Made by a program: the position numbers and the translations under genes. The notes below the pieces were generated by a model that saw only the letters and a list, made by a program, of their open reading frames with translations, ran no database searches and was not told the DNA's origin. A stretch of 64,000 bases of DNA from Betaproteobacteria bacterium (GTDB lineage: Bacteria > Pseudomonadota > Gammaproteobacteria > Burkholderiales > Usitatibacteraceae), in assembly GCA_016720925.1 (NCBI GenBank), contig JADKJR010000013.1:77871-141870 (forward strand). The letters run 5' to 3'. Positions 45,347 to 54,604 of this stretch are shown piece by piece; position 1 is the first letter of the stretch; every line of letters starts with the position of its first letter.

Positions 45347-46282
45347 TTACCAAAGATTTTCTGCATATGCGGACTGGTATCGCGCTTCTATTTCACCGCG
45401 TGTCGGATGGTGACCCTGCGGTCCACGGTATTCGATTTTCAAACTTCCCATCGTATTCGCGAGACCGCCCACCTTTTCCCATGGCCAATCGCGCTCAATA
45501 CCGTACAACAAACCCGCCCGGAAGGCATCGCCGCAACCAGTCGGATCCATGCGTCGATTTTCTTTAACGCTTGGAACCAATATCTGTTGACCATTTGCAT
45601 AAATGGCTGATCCATCCGCGCCCTTGGTAACAATGAACGCTTTTACGCGCTCAGCCATTTTTTCAATGGAGTCGCCGGTACGCTCCTCCAAAACACGCGC
45701 CTCATAGTCATTGACGGCAACGTAATCGGCAAGTTCCACGAAATGCCGCAATTCGTCACCGTTGAACACACCCATCGCTTGACCTGGATCAAAAATGAAC
45801 GGGATCTTGAGGTCATGAAACTGTACTGCGTGCTGCAGCATGCCGTCGCGAGAGTCGGGAGCAAGAATACCGAGTTTTACGCCAGTTGCATCGCCGACTT
45901 TGTTCAAGTATGACGATGCCATTGCCCCAGGGTGGAACGCCGTAATCTGATTGTCCTTCAAATCAGTTGTGATGAATGCCTGCGGCACGAATGCACCTGA
46001 GATCTCGCGCACGTGAGTGCGCGCAATACCTAATTTGTCCAAGCGCTCCTTGTACGGTCCGAAGTCATCACCCACGGTGGCCATGATCAAGGGGTCTCCA
46101 CCAAGCAGTTTCAGGTTGTATGCGATGTTGCCCGCGGTACCGCCGAACTCACGGCGCATATCCGGCACCACAAAGGCCACGTTCAAGATGTGAATCTGGT
46201 CAGGCAGGATATGGGTCTTGAACTCACCGTGAAAAACCATGATGGTGTCGTACGCAATTGAGCCGCAAATCAGAACGGGCAT
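45347..46282 (-). CDS. PfkB-family carbohydrate/nucleoside kinase
   Basis: The 311-residue ribokinase-fold kinase has the N-terminal signature region GTAGNIAYNLKLLGG and the C-terminal signature DPTGCGDAFRAGLLYGI with the catalytic Asp. In betaproteobacteria this neighbour of the prmA-DUF3426 block is usually annotated adenosine-kinase-like. The phosphorylated substrate cannot be fixed from sequence. It is upstream of the slyB-like gene and diverges from the riboswitch-led DUF1631 gene. Confidence 0.88.
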   Translation of the reverse strand: MPVLICGSIAYDTIMVFHGEFKTHILPDQIHILNVAFVVPDMRREFGGTAGNIAYNLKLLGGDPLIMATVGDDFGPYKERLDKLGIARTHVREISGAFVPQAFITTDLKDNQITAFHPGAMASSYLNKVGDATGVKLGILAPDSRDGMLQHAVQFHDLKIPFIFDPGQAMGVFNGDELRHFVELADYVAVNDYEARVLEERTGDSIEKMAERVKAFIVTKGADGSAIYANGQQILVPSVKENRRMDPTGCGDAFRAGLLYGIERDWPWEKVGGLANTMGSLKIEYRGPQGHHPTRGEIEARYQSAYAENLW

Positions 46283-46364
46283 GGTAAATTTTTTCCAAGT
46301 AAAATGTCATTATATCGCCTGCACTTTCCTGACCCTACCGCTTGTCGGAAAGACAATTTCCGCC

Positions 46365-46392
46365 TTGACACCGAATTGTCAATTCTTGTAAA
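46365..46392 (+). promoter_or_regulatory. Putative promoter of the riboswitch transcript
   Basis: A perfect -35 TTGACA is followed after 16 bases by TGTAAA. The -35 is also the left arm of TTGACA-CCGAA-TTGTCAA, an inverted repeat that could be an operator. Confidence 0.45.
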
Positions 46393-46466
46393 TTGGCTTT
46401 ACACGGGCGTCACTTCATGCGTTCGGTGCGTTCCGCAATAGCAGCAAGCAGAAAAATGCGAATTCT

Positions 46467-46553
46467 GAAACAAGGCAAACTCATCGAAAGGTGAGGACGC
46501 AAAGTCTCCGGTCTGAAGGATTGTCAAAATCCTGAGATAGCGGGATTACCAGA
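46467..46553 (+). ncRNA. Cyclic di-GMP-I riboswitch (GEMM-I)
   Basis: The conserved GEMM-I landmarks occur in order: GGCAAAC, stem CTCATC with a GAAA tetraloop and GGTGAG, GGACGCAAAG, CTCCGG, a second stem AGGATT/AATCCT, then GATAGCGGGATTACC. This matches the class I c-di-GMP aptamer including the tetraloop and its receptor side. It lies on the plus strand upstream of the DUF1631 gene. Whether it acts through termination or translation is not clear. Confidence 0.92.
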
Positions 46554-46819
46554 GAGTCGAACATGGAAGTTTTCGTTTTCGGGTCAGTGGGTCATGTACC
46601 CGCCTGCAAGTATCCCGGGATTCCAGCCCGGCGCATTGCATGGAACACCTTATTCCTCGGTGTCTCCGCGATTTTCCTGCTCCCCATCTCTGTTGGCTCC
46701 TGCATCCATCTCCCCCGTGGCGACTGGAAACATTTGTCATTCTTGTTCGTCACGAGACACGTCAGGCGCACCCAACAGAAACACCCGAATTGGCGCCATT
46801 TTGGCGCATGGAGAAGGAC

Positions 46820-49390
46820 ATGGTCACACAATCCATCGACAATGTAATTTCGATTGCGGACGCTCGCGGGACCGCCAATTTTGGTGCGCGTCGCCGAACG
46901 GTAAAGCCCGAATCTGTTGGTGTCCTCAATGACTGCCGCGACATGGCATTGAAGCGGATCATCGAGTTGCTCGCTAGCACCTTTGACAAGATCGAAGACG
47001 AACTCTTTACGATGGCCGAAAAGGCAGGGGACCGCGATGCCCAAAACATGTATCTCGATGCCCGCACACAATCGCGAGAAAAACGTAACGCAATTGAAGT
47101 CGCCTTCAAGAAACAGTTCCTCAGTTTTTTTGAAAGAAAAGTTACTGGCGAGGACGATCCCGGAAGAGCGCCGAGCGTCGACTACGGCTCGATGGAGCTA
47201 TCACTGCTTGAAGACAATGATCTGGAACAAAAACTCGCCGTAAGGGACATCGCCAATCGCATGACGGACACATGTGATGACGAATTGCGAACGCTCTCGC
47301 AACGCATGGGCTTCCTCTTGTCCGAGCCCGAGCTCAAGGACGACGCCAACCCGATTGCGCCCGACACCATCATCAAGGCACTAAAAGTGGCGTGTGACCA
47401 GATGACCAGCGGCTACCAAACCAAACTCACGGTCATGCGAATGGTCGAGCAACACATGGCGAAAGACATGCTTTCGCTCTATCACGATATCAACAGTCAC
47501 CTTGTTGCTCGCAAGATTCTTCCGCAGATTCGTCCGATGTATCGAAAGGCGCCGAACAGCGCGCCTCAAAGGGCAGCATCCGGCGCGCCGGCCACACCGC
47601 CTTCGCCATTGTCTGGTGGCGACGCCGGTGTCGCTTCGGGCAATTTTTCCAATCCGGCGACGGATATTCTTGCGACGCTTCAACAACTGCTCGCTGGCGG
47701 AGCCATGTTTGAGGCAGCAACGGGCACGGCCAACAGGTCGCCGCAGGCCAATGGCGTTACGACGGGCAGCTTTGCGCCCGCCCCCGTGGTTGGCAACGCA
47801 GATCCCGTTTCAAACGCGGCGGTTTCAGAGGTGATGCGCCGCATTGCCGATGGCAAGACCTCGCTTGGCAATGCCGGTCTGGTATCGGTATTGACGCAAA
47901 TGCAGCAACAGGTCATGTCGGCTGCCGCCGGCTTGAACGCCTCGGCGGCACTCAGAAATTTCATCCCGGGGGAGACGCCCGCCGCGACATTGAACATGCT
48001 TCGCGATATCAAGACGCCAAGCATGGTGGAAAACAGTTCGCCAATCGACGTGATGACTATCGACATTGTCGCGATGTTGTTCGACTATGTTTTTGACGAC
48101 AAGGCAATCCCCGAAGCCGTCAAGGGCCTGATCGCGCGCTTGCAGATTCCGGCGCTGAAAGTTGCACTCCTGGATCGCACATTTTTCTCGAAAAAATCGC
48201 ATCCTGTACGCCGTTTGCTGGATTCGTTGGCCGAAGCTTCCGTCTGCTTCGCCGGCGTGGCCAACCGGGACGACCCACTTTACCGGATGATCGAATCCGT
48301 AGTCGATCGCGTTCATACGGAATTCGATACCGATTTCCAGATATTCGCGGATGTACTGATCGACTTTGAGAAATTCATGGCCGAGCGTGAGGCCGCGAAT
48401 GCGCAATTTGTCGAACAGTCCGCGCGCGCCGTTCACGAACGCGAAATGCGCGAAATGGCAAGACTGGTCGCGCAAGACGAAACAGAACGGCGCCTGGCCA
48501 ATGTCGACTTGCCGGCGCCAGTTGCCGCAATACTCAACGGCCCCTGGACACGGGTTCTTGAGCGCATCTACCTTCGCGAGGACGGACGCCACGCGGGTTT
48601 TGCGCAAGCGCTGGAAACGGTCGATAACTTGATCTGGAGTGTGTTGCCAAAGGCCAATGCAGAAGAGCGCAAACGCTTGGTCGGAATGCTCCCGAGTCTG
48701 TTGAAAAATCTCCAGCAGGGCATGGAGATCGCCGCCGTTGAATCCGAGGATCGGGGACGCTTTTTTTCCACACTGGTCGATTGTCATGCGGCAGCAGTCA
48801 AGGCGGGATTGCGCGGAGAAAGCGTTTCTGTCTTGCTGGCCGCTGCGCGGCCCAATGCCGATACCGAACCGCTGTTTGCAAAACTGATTGCCGAGGAAAA
48901 AGCACTTGAGGCGGAATGGAAGCAGGCAGCGCGATCGGGCGTGGCGCGCATTCAATTCACCGATCACGGCGTCGAAATTGAAGAGCTCGCCGCGCGCAAG
49001 GTCTCTTCAGGTTACGTGCAGGCGATGCCTGAAAGCGGAAAACCCCGGGCGGTTGTCACGCCGACCGCATCCCCTTCCACGCAAAGTACCGATAGCGCGG
49101 TGGATTTCGATATCACCGACATGCCGGCGGTGGAATTGACGCGCGGCACGTGGGTGGAATTCCTGCGCGATGGAGGCAAGAGCATCCGCGCCAAGCTATC
49201 GTGGATCAGTCCGCTGAAAGGAGTCTATCTTTTCACAAATCCGGGAGCCACGGAGGCCTTGTCGGTGACGCCGGAAACGCTGCAAACTCAATTGCGTCGC
49301 GGTGATGCGAAAGTGCTTAACGAATCGTCCTTGATCGATCGAGCGGTCGACAGGATGGTGAATTCCCTGTCTCTCGCTGCACACGCCTGA
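46820..49390 (+). CDS. DUF1631 family protein under c-di-GMP riboswitch control
   Basis: The 856-residue cytosolic protein (start ATG 46820 with GGAGAAGG just before it; ATG 46808 is possible) is mostly helical. Its blocks are an N-terminal helical region with SFFERKV, an Ala/Pro/Gly linker (about 225-320), a central conserved core (VAMLFDYVFDDKAIP, KVALLDRTFFSKKSHPVRRLL) and a beta-rich C-terminal part (GTWVEFLRDGGKSIRAKLSW to YLFTNPGA). I recognise DUF1631; its biochemical role is unknown. The C-terminal part is reminiscent of PilZ-like barrels but lacks an obvious RxxxR motif. The riboswitch predicts c-di-GMP-dependent expression. Confidence 0.88.
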   Translation: MVTQSIDNVISIADARGTANFGARRRTVKPESVGVLNDCRDMALKRIIELLASTFDKIEDELFTMAEKAGDRDAQNMYLDARTQSREKRNAIEVAFKKQFLSFFERKVTGEDDPGRAPSVDYGSMELSLLEDNDLEQKLAVRDIANRMTDTCDDELRTLSQRMGFLLSEPELKDDANPIAPDTIIKALKVACDQMTSGYQTKLTVMRMVEQHMAKDMLSLYHDINSHLVARKILPQIRPMYRKAPNSAPQRAASGAPATPPSPLSGGDAGVASGNFSNPATDILATLQQLLAGGAMFEAATGTANRSPQANGVTTGSFAPAPVVGNADPVSNAAVSEVMRRIADGKTSLGNAGLVSVLTQMQQQVMSAAAGLNASAALRNFIPGETPAATLNMLRDIKTPSMVENSSPIDVMTIDIVAMLFDYVFDDKAIPEAVKGLIARLQIPALKVALLDRTFFSKKSHPVRRLLDSLAEASVCFAGVANRDDPLYRMIESVVDRVHTEFDTDFQIFADVLIDFEKFMAEREAANAQFVEQSARAVHEREMREMARLVAQDETERRLANVDLPAPVAAILNGPWTRVLERIYLREDGRHAGFAQALETVDNLIWSVLPKANAEERKRLVGMLPSLLKNLQQGMEIAAVESEDRGRFFSTLVDCHAAAVKAGLRGESVSVLLAAARPNADTEPLFAKLIAEEKALEAEWKQAARSGVARIQFTDHGVEIEELAARKVSSGYVQAMPESGKPRAVVTPTASPSTQSTDSAVDFDITDMPAVELTRGTWVEFLRDGGKSIRAKLSWISPLKGVYLFTNPGATEALSVTPETLQTQLRRGDAKVLNESSLIDRAVDRMVNSLSLAAHA

Positions 49391-49462
49391 TTCAACGTGC
49401 TCGTTGAGCGTTTCCTGGGATCGCAACAGCGCGGGTTCACGTGCGTGGCATCGATGTGCGGG

Positions 49463-50548
49463 CTAATTGTAAAAGGCACGGACACCATAGCCGGATGCCT
49501 GGGCCTTGTTCGTCAGCTCGATACTGAGATTTACATACACCTCAACATTGGGCGCAAGACTTTCATCTTTGGCCGGCGCACGCCCCAGATATTCTTGCGG
49601 CTGCAGTATGCGACTCAGGATGATCTGATTGGCGCTGTCCGTCAGCTTCAACTCCAGGGCCGGGAGATCTTGCCGTGTCGCGCTACGATTGACCAGCGTT
49701 GCGGTCAGCAATATGTGGCCGGCCTTGCCGGGGGTTTCGATTAAATCCGATGCCTCAATCCGGATTGCACTATCGTCGCGTCCCCAAGGCAGATTGCAGC
49801 CCACCCATTCGCATACGCTTACAAATGAAGGCCGCAACTGCGGATAGGACTGGGTGATTGTTGATCGAAACGCAAACGCGACCTGAACGGCCAACCCCAC
49901 CAACAAGAACATTCCCCCCCATGCCCACCGTTGCCCGTGTGCTGCGCTCTGGGTTGGTCGATATCCAGGAGCGGGCGCAAGGAGTGGATTATCTCCCGAC
50001 TTCCCAAGCACCTCTTGCGCCGCGGAGGCCTCGGGTGCTTCGTGCGCTTCTTGCTCCTCTGGCAGCTCTGCATCGTTCGAGACAATGGAGGGCAAAGGTG
50101 GAGGCGTGTTTTCCAGGAAATCGTCCGGCTCCGGCAAGACTTCAGGCAGAAGTTTCAGTCCAAGCGCGGAATCGTCTTCGAGGGACGATGAGGACAATAA
50201 GGGGGAAGATGGCGACTGGGAAGAGGGCGGCAATGGAGGTGGCGAATCGTCAACCCTGAGGCCGTACGCAAAGTGAGTATGCGAAAAATCCTGTGACAAA
50301 GGCAATGGCTCTTCGCGCAGGAAAAGGCTATTCGTCAACGTTGGCGAAGCTTCTTCGACCACGGGTGTTGCCGCATCAAGCGCCGATTCAAATTCAGCAT
50401 CGTCGCTTTCGATTACCCGCGTCAATGACTGGAACGCATTGAAGACATGCCTGCAACGGCCGCACATCACGCGGCCCTGGCGCACATTGAGTTGTTCGGG
50501 TTGTACTTTGAACTGAGCGGAGCAGTTTGGGCAGGTGGTCAGAAGCAT
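49463..50548 (-). CDS. Zinc-ribbon and DUF3426 membrane protein
   Basis: The 361-residue protein starts with an MJ0042-type zinc ribbon (CPNC at 6-9 and CGRC at 29-32), continues with a long acidic Pro/Ser/Leu-rich disordered stretch, a single membrane helix (about 209-229) and a C-terminal DUF3426 domain (about 240-360), predicted periplasmic. It is the usual gene downstream of prmA in betaproteobacteria; the function is unknown. It lies 29 bases after prmA. Confidence 0.9.
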   Translation of the reverse strand: MLLTTCPNCSAQFKVQPEQLNVRQGRVMCGRCRHVFNAFQSLTRVIESDDAEFESALDAATPVVEEASPTLTNSLFLREEPLPLSQDFSHTHFAYGLRVDDSPPPLPPSSQSPSSPLLSSSSLEDDSALGLKLLPEVLPEPDDFLENTPPPLPSIVSNDAELPEEQEAHEAPEASAAQEVLGKSGDNPLLAPAPGYRPTQSAAHGQRWAWGGMFLLVGLAVQVAFAFRSTITQSYPQLRPSFVSVCEWVGCNLPWGRDDSAIRIEASDLIETPGKAGHILLTATLVNRSATRQDLPALELKLTDSANQIILSRILQPQEYLGRAPAKDESLAPNVEVYVNLSIELTNKAQASGYGVRAFYN

Positions 50549-50577
50549 GCTGCAAAGTATAACTTAGCGGCTTTGCC

Positions 50578-51483
50578 TTACCGGGCCGGCCCGCTATGGC
50601 GTGCACCCGCAATACAGGACCAACCTTCTTCACTCTTCCAGACAGAAAGCGCAAACCATGGGTGATAAATTTCGATGATGTCTTCCGCCTGATGGTCGAG
50701 AATTCCCGCTAGCACCAGCGAGCCTCCCGCTCGAGAATGCGACGCAAGCAATGGCGCCAGCATTTTGAGCGGATTGGCGAGAATATTGGCGACGGTAATA
50801 TCAGCGACGGCGTCGAGGGTGCGTTCGGTGGTGGAAAGGTCGACGGTTACCGCGTTCTGCCTGGCGTTTTCACGCGCAGCCTCGATTGCCTGCGGGTCGA
50901 TATCCACACCGATTGCATGCGCGGCCCCCAATTTCATGGCCGCAATGGCCAGGATTCCTGATCCGCAACCATAGTCAAGTACGGACGAATGGTCGGCACG
51001 CACCAGATTCGCTTCCAGCCATTGAAGGCACATACGGGTTGTCGGGTGGCTGCCGGTGCCAAATGCGGCGCCAGGGTCGAGGGTGATGTTGACCGCCTCC
51101 GGTTGCGGGGCGCTGTGCCACGTCGGCACAATCCAGATGCGATCGGAGATCCTGATTGGCTGGAATTGCTCGCGGTTCTTCTGTACCCAGTCGATGTCAT
51201 CGACAATCGCCAGGGCGAGCGCGGGTAGTCCGATATCCAGTGCTTTGCACGCGTCGGCAATCACCGCACGTGCATCAATGCCCGCGTCAAACATCGCCGT
51301 CAAATGGCAGCGATCCCACCATGCACTTTCAGCTCCCGGCTCGCCGAAGATCGGCTTTTCTTCATTGGTACCCTCAAGCGCATCTTCGACGGTCACCGAC
51401 AGCGCGGCCCGTTCCATTAACGCATCGCCTAGCCGCTCGGCATTAGCGGAAGTTAGTTCAAAGGTGGCGGTCAGGAAGGACAT
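50578..51483 (-). CDS. prmA: Ribosomal protein L11 methyltransferase
   Basis: The 301-residue SAM-dependent enzyme trimethylates L11. It has an N-terminal L11-recognition domain, the linker and a Rossmann methyltransferase domain with DPGAAFGTGSHPTT, VLDYGCGSGILAIAA and the VANILANPL motif. ATG 51483 is chosen because it opens the conserved protein; the frame continues upstream into the palindromic element. It follows accC in the accB-accC-prmA order. Confidence 0.96.
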   Translation of the reverse strand: MSFLTATFELTSANAERLGDALMERAALSVTVEDALEGTNEEKPIFGEPGAESAWWDRCHLTAMFDAGIDARAVIADACKALDIGLPALALAIVDDIDWVQKNREQFQPIRISDRIWIVPTWHSAPQPEAVNITLDPGAAFGTGSHPTTRMCLQWLEANLVRADHSSVLDYGCGSGILAIAAMKLGAAHAIGVDIDPQAIEAARENARQNAVTVDLSTTERTLDAVADITVANILANPLKMLAPLLASHSRAGGSLVLAGILDHQAEDIIEIYHPWFALSVWKSEEGWSCIAGARHSGPAR

Positions 51484-51521
51484 GTGGGTACGGTCAGAAA
51501 ATTCTTGCCAAACAAGTTGAC

Positions 51522-51587
51522 AAACTCTATATTGGGCGCGGCTTATAGACCATTTTCGGCTGGAAGTGCGCACCAATGCTGGTGTTT
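51522..51587. repeat. Interspersed palindromic element, copy D
   Basis: Arms AAACTCTATATTGGGCGCGG (51522-51541) and CGCACCAATGCTGGTGTTT (51569-51587) pair at about 14 of 20 positions. The loop TTATAGACCATTTTCGGCTGGAAG nearly matches that of copy E. T-rich GTGTTTTT follows the right arm. It occupies the gap between accC and prmA. Confidence 0.8.
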
Positions 51588-51605
51588 GTGTTTTTCCGCG
51601 ATGAA

Positions 51606-52973
51606 TCAATCGCCGTCGCCGGCGATTTTCTTCAGCGTGGCCATCCGCTCTTCGAGGAAGTGTATGGATGTGCCACCGCGAATGAATGCGGAGTCATTCA
51701 TCAATTCCTGGTGCAACGCCAGGTTAGTTTGAATGCCTTCGACCACCATTTCTGACAATGCCGTGCGCATACGCGCGAACGCCTGTTCGCGGGTGTCACC
51801 ATGGGCAATCACTTTGGCGATCAGCGAATCGTAATGCGGTGGCACGTAATAGTCCGCATATACATGAGAGTCAACACGAATGCCCGGTCCGCCGGGGACA
51901 TGGAAACGCGTAATGCGCCCCGGAGAAGGCACGAATGTGAAGGGATTTTCCGCGTTGATGCGGCACTCGATCGCATGGCCGCGAAGTGCGATGTCCTTCT
52001 GGCGATAACGCAACTTCTGCCCTGCCGCAATGCGTACTTGTTCCTGCACAATATCGATACCTGTGATCATTTCCGATACCGGGTGCTCGACTTGTATGCG
52101 GGTATTCATTTCGATGAAAAAGAACTCGTCTTTTTCAAACAGAAATTCGAACGTGCCTGCGCCACGATACCCGAGCTTCACGCACGCTTCCGCGCAACGC
52201 TCGCCGATACGATCACGCAACCGCGCTTTCAACAGCGGAGCGGGTGCTTCTTCTATGATCTTTTGATGCCGCCGCTGCATCGAGCAATCGCGTTCCCAGA
52301 GGAATAGCGCATTGCGGTGTTCGTCGGCAAGCACCTGGATTTCGATGTGCCGCGGATTCTCAAGGTACTTTTCCAGATAGACCACGGGATTGCCAAAGGC
52401 TGATTGCGCTTCGGTTTTGGTCATTTGTACCGCGTTGACCAGCGCAGCCTCGGTATGCACCACGCGCATGCCGCGCCCGCCGCCGCCGCCCGCCGCCTTG
52501 ATGATGACCGGATAGCCCACGGCATTTGCGATCTTCCGGACCTCCTTCGGATCATCGGGCAACGCGCCCTCGGATCCGGGAACACACGGAATGCCGGCTT
52601 TCTTCATTGCTGTTTTGGCGGCGACTTTGTCGCCCATGGTGCGAATATTTTCCGGGCGTGGTCCAATAAAGACAAAACCGGAATTCTCCACGCGCTCGGC
52701 AAAGTCAGCGTTCTCGGACAAAAAACCGTAGCCCGGGTGAATCGCCTGCGCGTCAGTTACTTCGGCGGCGCTGATGATGGCAGGAATGTTGAGATAGCTG
52801 TCTTTGGAGGGTGCCGGACCGATGCAAACCGATTCGTCGGCCAGCATGACGTATTTGGCGTCTGCATCGGCCTCGGAATGCACGGCCACTGTTTTGATGC
52901 CCAGTTCGCGGCAGGCGCGCTGGATGCGCAATGCAATCTCACCACGATTGGCAATGAGAATTTTCTCGAACAT
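51606..52973 (-). CDS. accC: Acetyl-CoA carboxylase biotin carboxylase subunit
   Basis: The 455-residue ATP-grasp enzyme carboxylates the biotin of AccB for malonyl-CoA synthesis. The N-terminal FEKILIANRGEIALRI, the glycine-rich ATP loop KAAGGGGGRGMRVV, the EAPAPLL strand and the catalytic FIEMNTRIQVEHPVSE are all present. The ATG at 52973 gives the standard start. It lies 51 bases after accB and is co-transcribed with it. Confidence 0.98.
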   Translation of the reverse strand: MFEKILIANRGEIALRIQRACRELGIKTVAVHSEADADAKYVMLADESVCIGPAPSKDSYLNIPAIISAAEVTDAQAIHPGYGFLSENADFAERVENSGFVFIGPRPENIRTMGDKVAAKTAMKKAGIPCVPGSEGALPDDPKEVRKIANAVGYPVIIKAAGGGGGRGMRVVHTEAALVNAVQMTKTEAQSAFGNPVVYLEKYLENPRHIEIQVLADEHRNALFLWERDCSMQRRHQKIIEEAPAPLLKARLRDRIGERCAEACVKLGYRGAGTFEFLFEKDEFFFIEMNTRIQVEHPVSEMITGIDIVQEQVRIAAGQKLRYRQKDIALRGHAIECRINAENPFTFVPSPGRITRFHVPGGPGIRVDSHVYADYYVPPHYDSLIAKVIAHGDTREQAFARMRTALSEMVVEGIQTNLALHQELMNDSAFIRGGTSIHFLEERMATLKKIAGDGD

Positions 52974-53024
52974 CGCCCCTTGGCGGGGGCCGGAACCGAA
53001 TACCGCCATAGTCAATACCTGTGG

Positions 53025-53480
53025 TTATTCGATGATATAGAGCGGCTGGCCGTATTCCACCGGTTGCCCATTCTCAACCAGGATTGCTTTAACGACGCCC
53101 GACGCATCTGACTCGATTTCATTGAGCAGTTTCATGGCTTCAATGATGCAAAGTGTCTGGCCCTTGGAGACCGTTTGTCCCACTTCGACAAATGACGGCG
53201 AGCCGGGTGACGGTGAGCGATAGAAGGTACCGACCATTGGCGACTTCAGTGTGTGTCCGGTGGGTTCCGGTGGGCCTGCCGCGGCGAGCGGAGCCGGCGC
53301 GGAACCACCAACGTCCGGAGGCAACACAATGTTCGAACCCGCAATCGGCTGGGGCGCATATGTGCCGGGCGTGCCCGTGCGGCTGATACGCACCTTTTCT
53401 TCGCCTTCGGTGATCTCCAGCTCGGCAATGCCGGACTGTTGCACCAGATCAATCAGCGTTTTGATTTTCCGCAGGTCCAT
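53025..53480 (-). CDS. accB: Acetyl-CoA carboxylase biotin carboxyl carrier protein
   Basis: The 151-residue carrier has an N-terminal helical domain (DLRKIKTLIDLVQQSGIAEL), a Pro/Ala linker and a C-terminal biotinyl domain with the biotin site EAMKLLNEIE (Lys117) and the protruding-thumb region SPMVGTFYRSPSP. It is partner to the adjacent accC. The start ATG 53480 is six codons inside the open frame. Confidence 0.97.
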   Translation of the reverse strand: MDLRKIKTLIDLVQQSGIAELEITEGEEKVRISRTGTPGTYAPQPIAGSNIVLPPDVGGSAPAPLAAAGPPEPTGHTLKSPMVGTFYRSPSPGSPSFVEVGQTVSKGQTLCIIEAMKLLNEIESDASGVVKAILVENGQPVEYGQPLYIIE

Positions 53481-54006
53481 GACGAATTCGCCTTCCAACT
53501 GTTATTGGCCGAAATAATTGGTGGTGTATTGACTGCCCGCCGCCAGAATTCCGGACTCTCTGTTATGTATGTAGCCGGGTAACCCGCGTGAGTCGAGGAA
53601 TCGCTGCCGAGTCAGGCTCGGCAGCGCGCAAGAATAGGAAGACCCCAATTACCACATTGGCTGCGCCCGAAGTCTGGAGGCAGCATTGGTTGATACTGAT
53701 ATTTGTGTTGATTCCGTACCAAGCCGGTTCTCACTTCCCAACCGTTTCAGATTGGAGCCAAACCAAAGCATAGTCTTTGACATGCGAGAGAGTTTGCCTC
53801 AACAAGAGGGAAAAAGTCCAGCCTTAATGAGGGATTGAAATTCGATGATCAAGGCATTTTCACAACAGATGTTGCATTTTTAACGAAGATTTGATTCGAC
53901 GATGTGACGCCTCGCACAATTCACGTCTGACTAACAGACTTGCAATCCAAGCTCGCCCGCAAAAATTTTGTCGTAATACTTTTAGCTGAAAATGACGATA
54001 GATAAC
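53481..54006. other. Gene-free gap where aroQ would be expected
   Basis: About 525 bases without a convincing gene separate accB from the tlpA-like gene. A perfect 9-bp hairpin, GCTGCCGAG/CTCGGCAGC with a 5-base loop, lies at 53603-53625, about 125 bases before accB; the accBC promoter is probably in this region. The part from about 53800 to 54006 is AT-rich. In many betaproteobacteria aroQ (type II dehydroquinase) lies here, but I see no remnant. Confidence 0.5.
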
Positions 54007-54558
54007 CTATTTTATGGCATTTTTGACAATAATTTTGTTCATTTCCACCTCTGGAACAATGCCCAATCGGCTATATATCACCTCCCCGCCCGGCTTAACG
54101 ACGACGGTAAATGGCAATAGGCCCAAGCGGTTCCCGAGGCGTTTGGAGAACTCAATTGCGCGAGCCTGATCCGGGAAAAGCGGATACGCTACTGGCGATT
54201 TTTGCAAGAACTTGGTGACATTTTCGGGAGAATCGACCGCGATCCCAACAATTTGTAGGCCCTGGGCGCGGAGTTTTTCCTGCGTTTTAGACAACATTGG
54301 CATTTCTTCCATGCAAGGTGTACACCAAGTCGCCCAAAAATTAATCAGCAGGAGGCGATGTTGCCATTGCCCAAGTTCTTGTTCCTTGCCTTCCGTATCG
54401 GTCAACCGGGTGGAATAAATGGCTCCAGCGGTGATGTCAGTTTTTTCCGTGAGCGCAGCGCGCAATGGATCGTTGGCTGCCGGTTGGTCGAGCCAAAGCG
54501 CCAGGCCAGCGAGGGCCAACAACAGGATCGCCCCCGATGCAAGGATCAACTTTGGCAC
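54007..54558 (-). CDS. TlpA/ResA-like thiol-disulfide oxidoreductase
   Basis: The 183-residue membrane-anchored periplasmic thioredoxin has an N-terminal signal anchor (3-23), a thioredoxin fold with the active site NFWATWCTPCMEEMP (Cys79-Cys82) and a conserved cis-Pro strand (LLPFTVVV). It starts with GTG and a weak ribosome site. It probably reduces periplasmic disulfides, with electrons from a DsbD-type transporter; the adjacent DsbD gene, however, is reduced to one domain. Confidence 0.9.
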   Translation of the reverse strand: MPKLILASGAILLLALAGLALWLDQPAANDPLRAALTEKTDITAGAIYSTRLTDTEGKEQELGQWQHRLLLINFWATWCTPCMEEMPMLSKTQEKLRAQGLQIVGIAVDSPENVTKFLQKSPVAYPLFPDQARAIEFSKRLGNRLGLLPFTVVVKPGGEVIYSRLGIVPEVEMNKIIVKNAIK

Positions 54559-54604
54559 GGATCACCGGCGCTGATTTCAAGGCACAGCCAGCAGAGCAGC
54601 CGCA

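Larger units (their letters stand above)
46283..46819. other. Regulatory leader between pfkB-like and DUF1631 genes
   Basis: This 537-base region has no convincing gene. It contains a possible promoter (TTGACA 46365-46370, TGTAAA 46387-46392), an inverted repeat TTGACA-N5-TTGTCAA overlapping it, the riboswitch at 46467-46553, and about 265 further leader bases before the DUF1631 start. A 94-codon frame from ATG 46563 lacks a ribosome site and overlaps this leader. Confidence 0.6.

Noticed and set aside
46563..46847. A 94-codon frame starting just after the riboswitch
   Set aside because: No ribosome site, unusual composition, and it overlaps the leader and the start of the DUF1631 gene; the DUF1631 start with GGAGAAGG is far better.
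53588..53773. A 61-codon plus-strand frame in the accB-tlpA gap
   Set aside because: Begins inside the hairpin region, has no ribosome site and no recognisable protein features.
53830..53850. Second FNR-type box near the tlpA-like gene
   Set aside because: TTCGATGATCAA has wrong spacing and only one good half-site.
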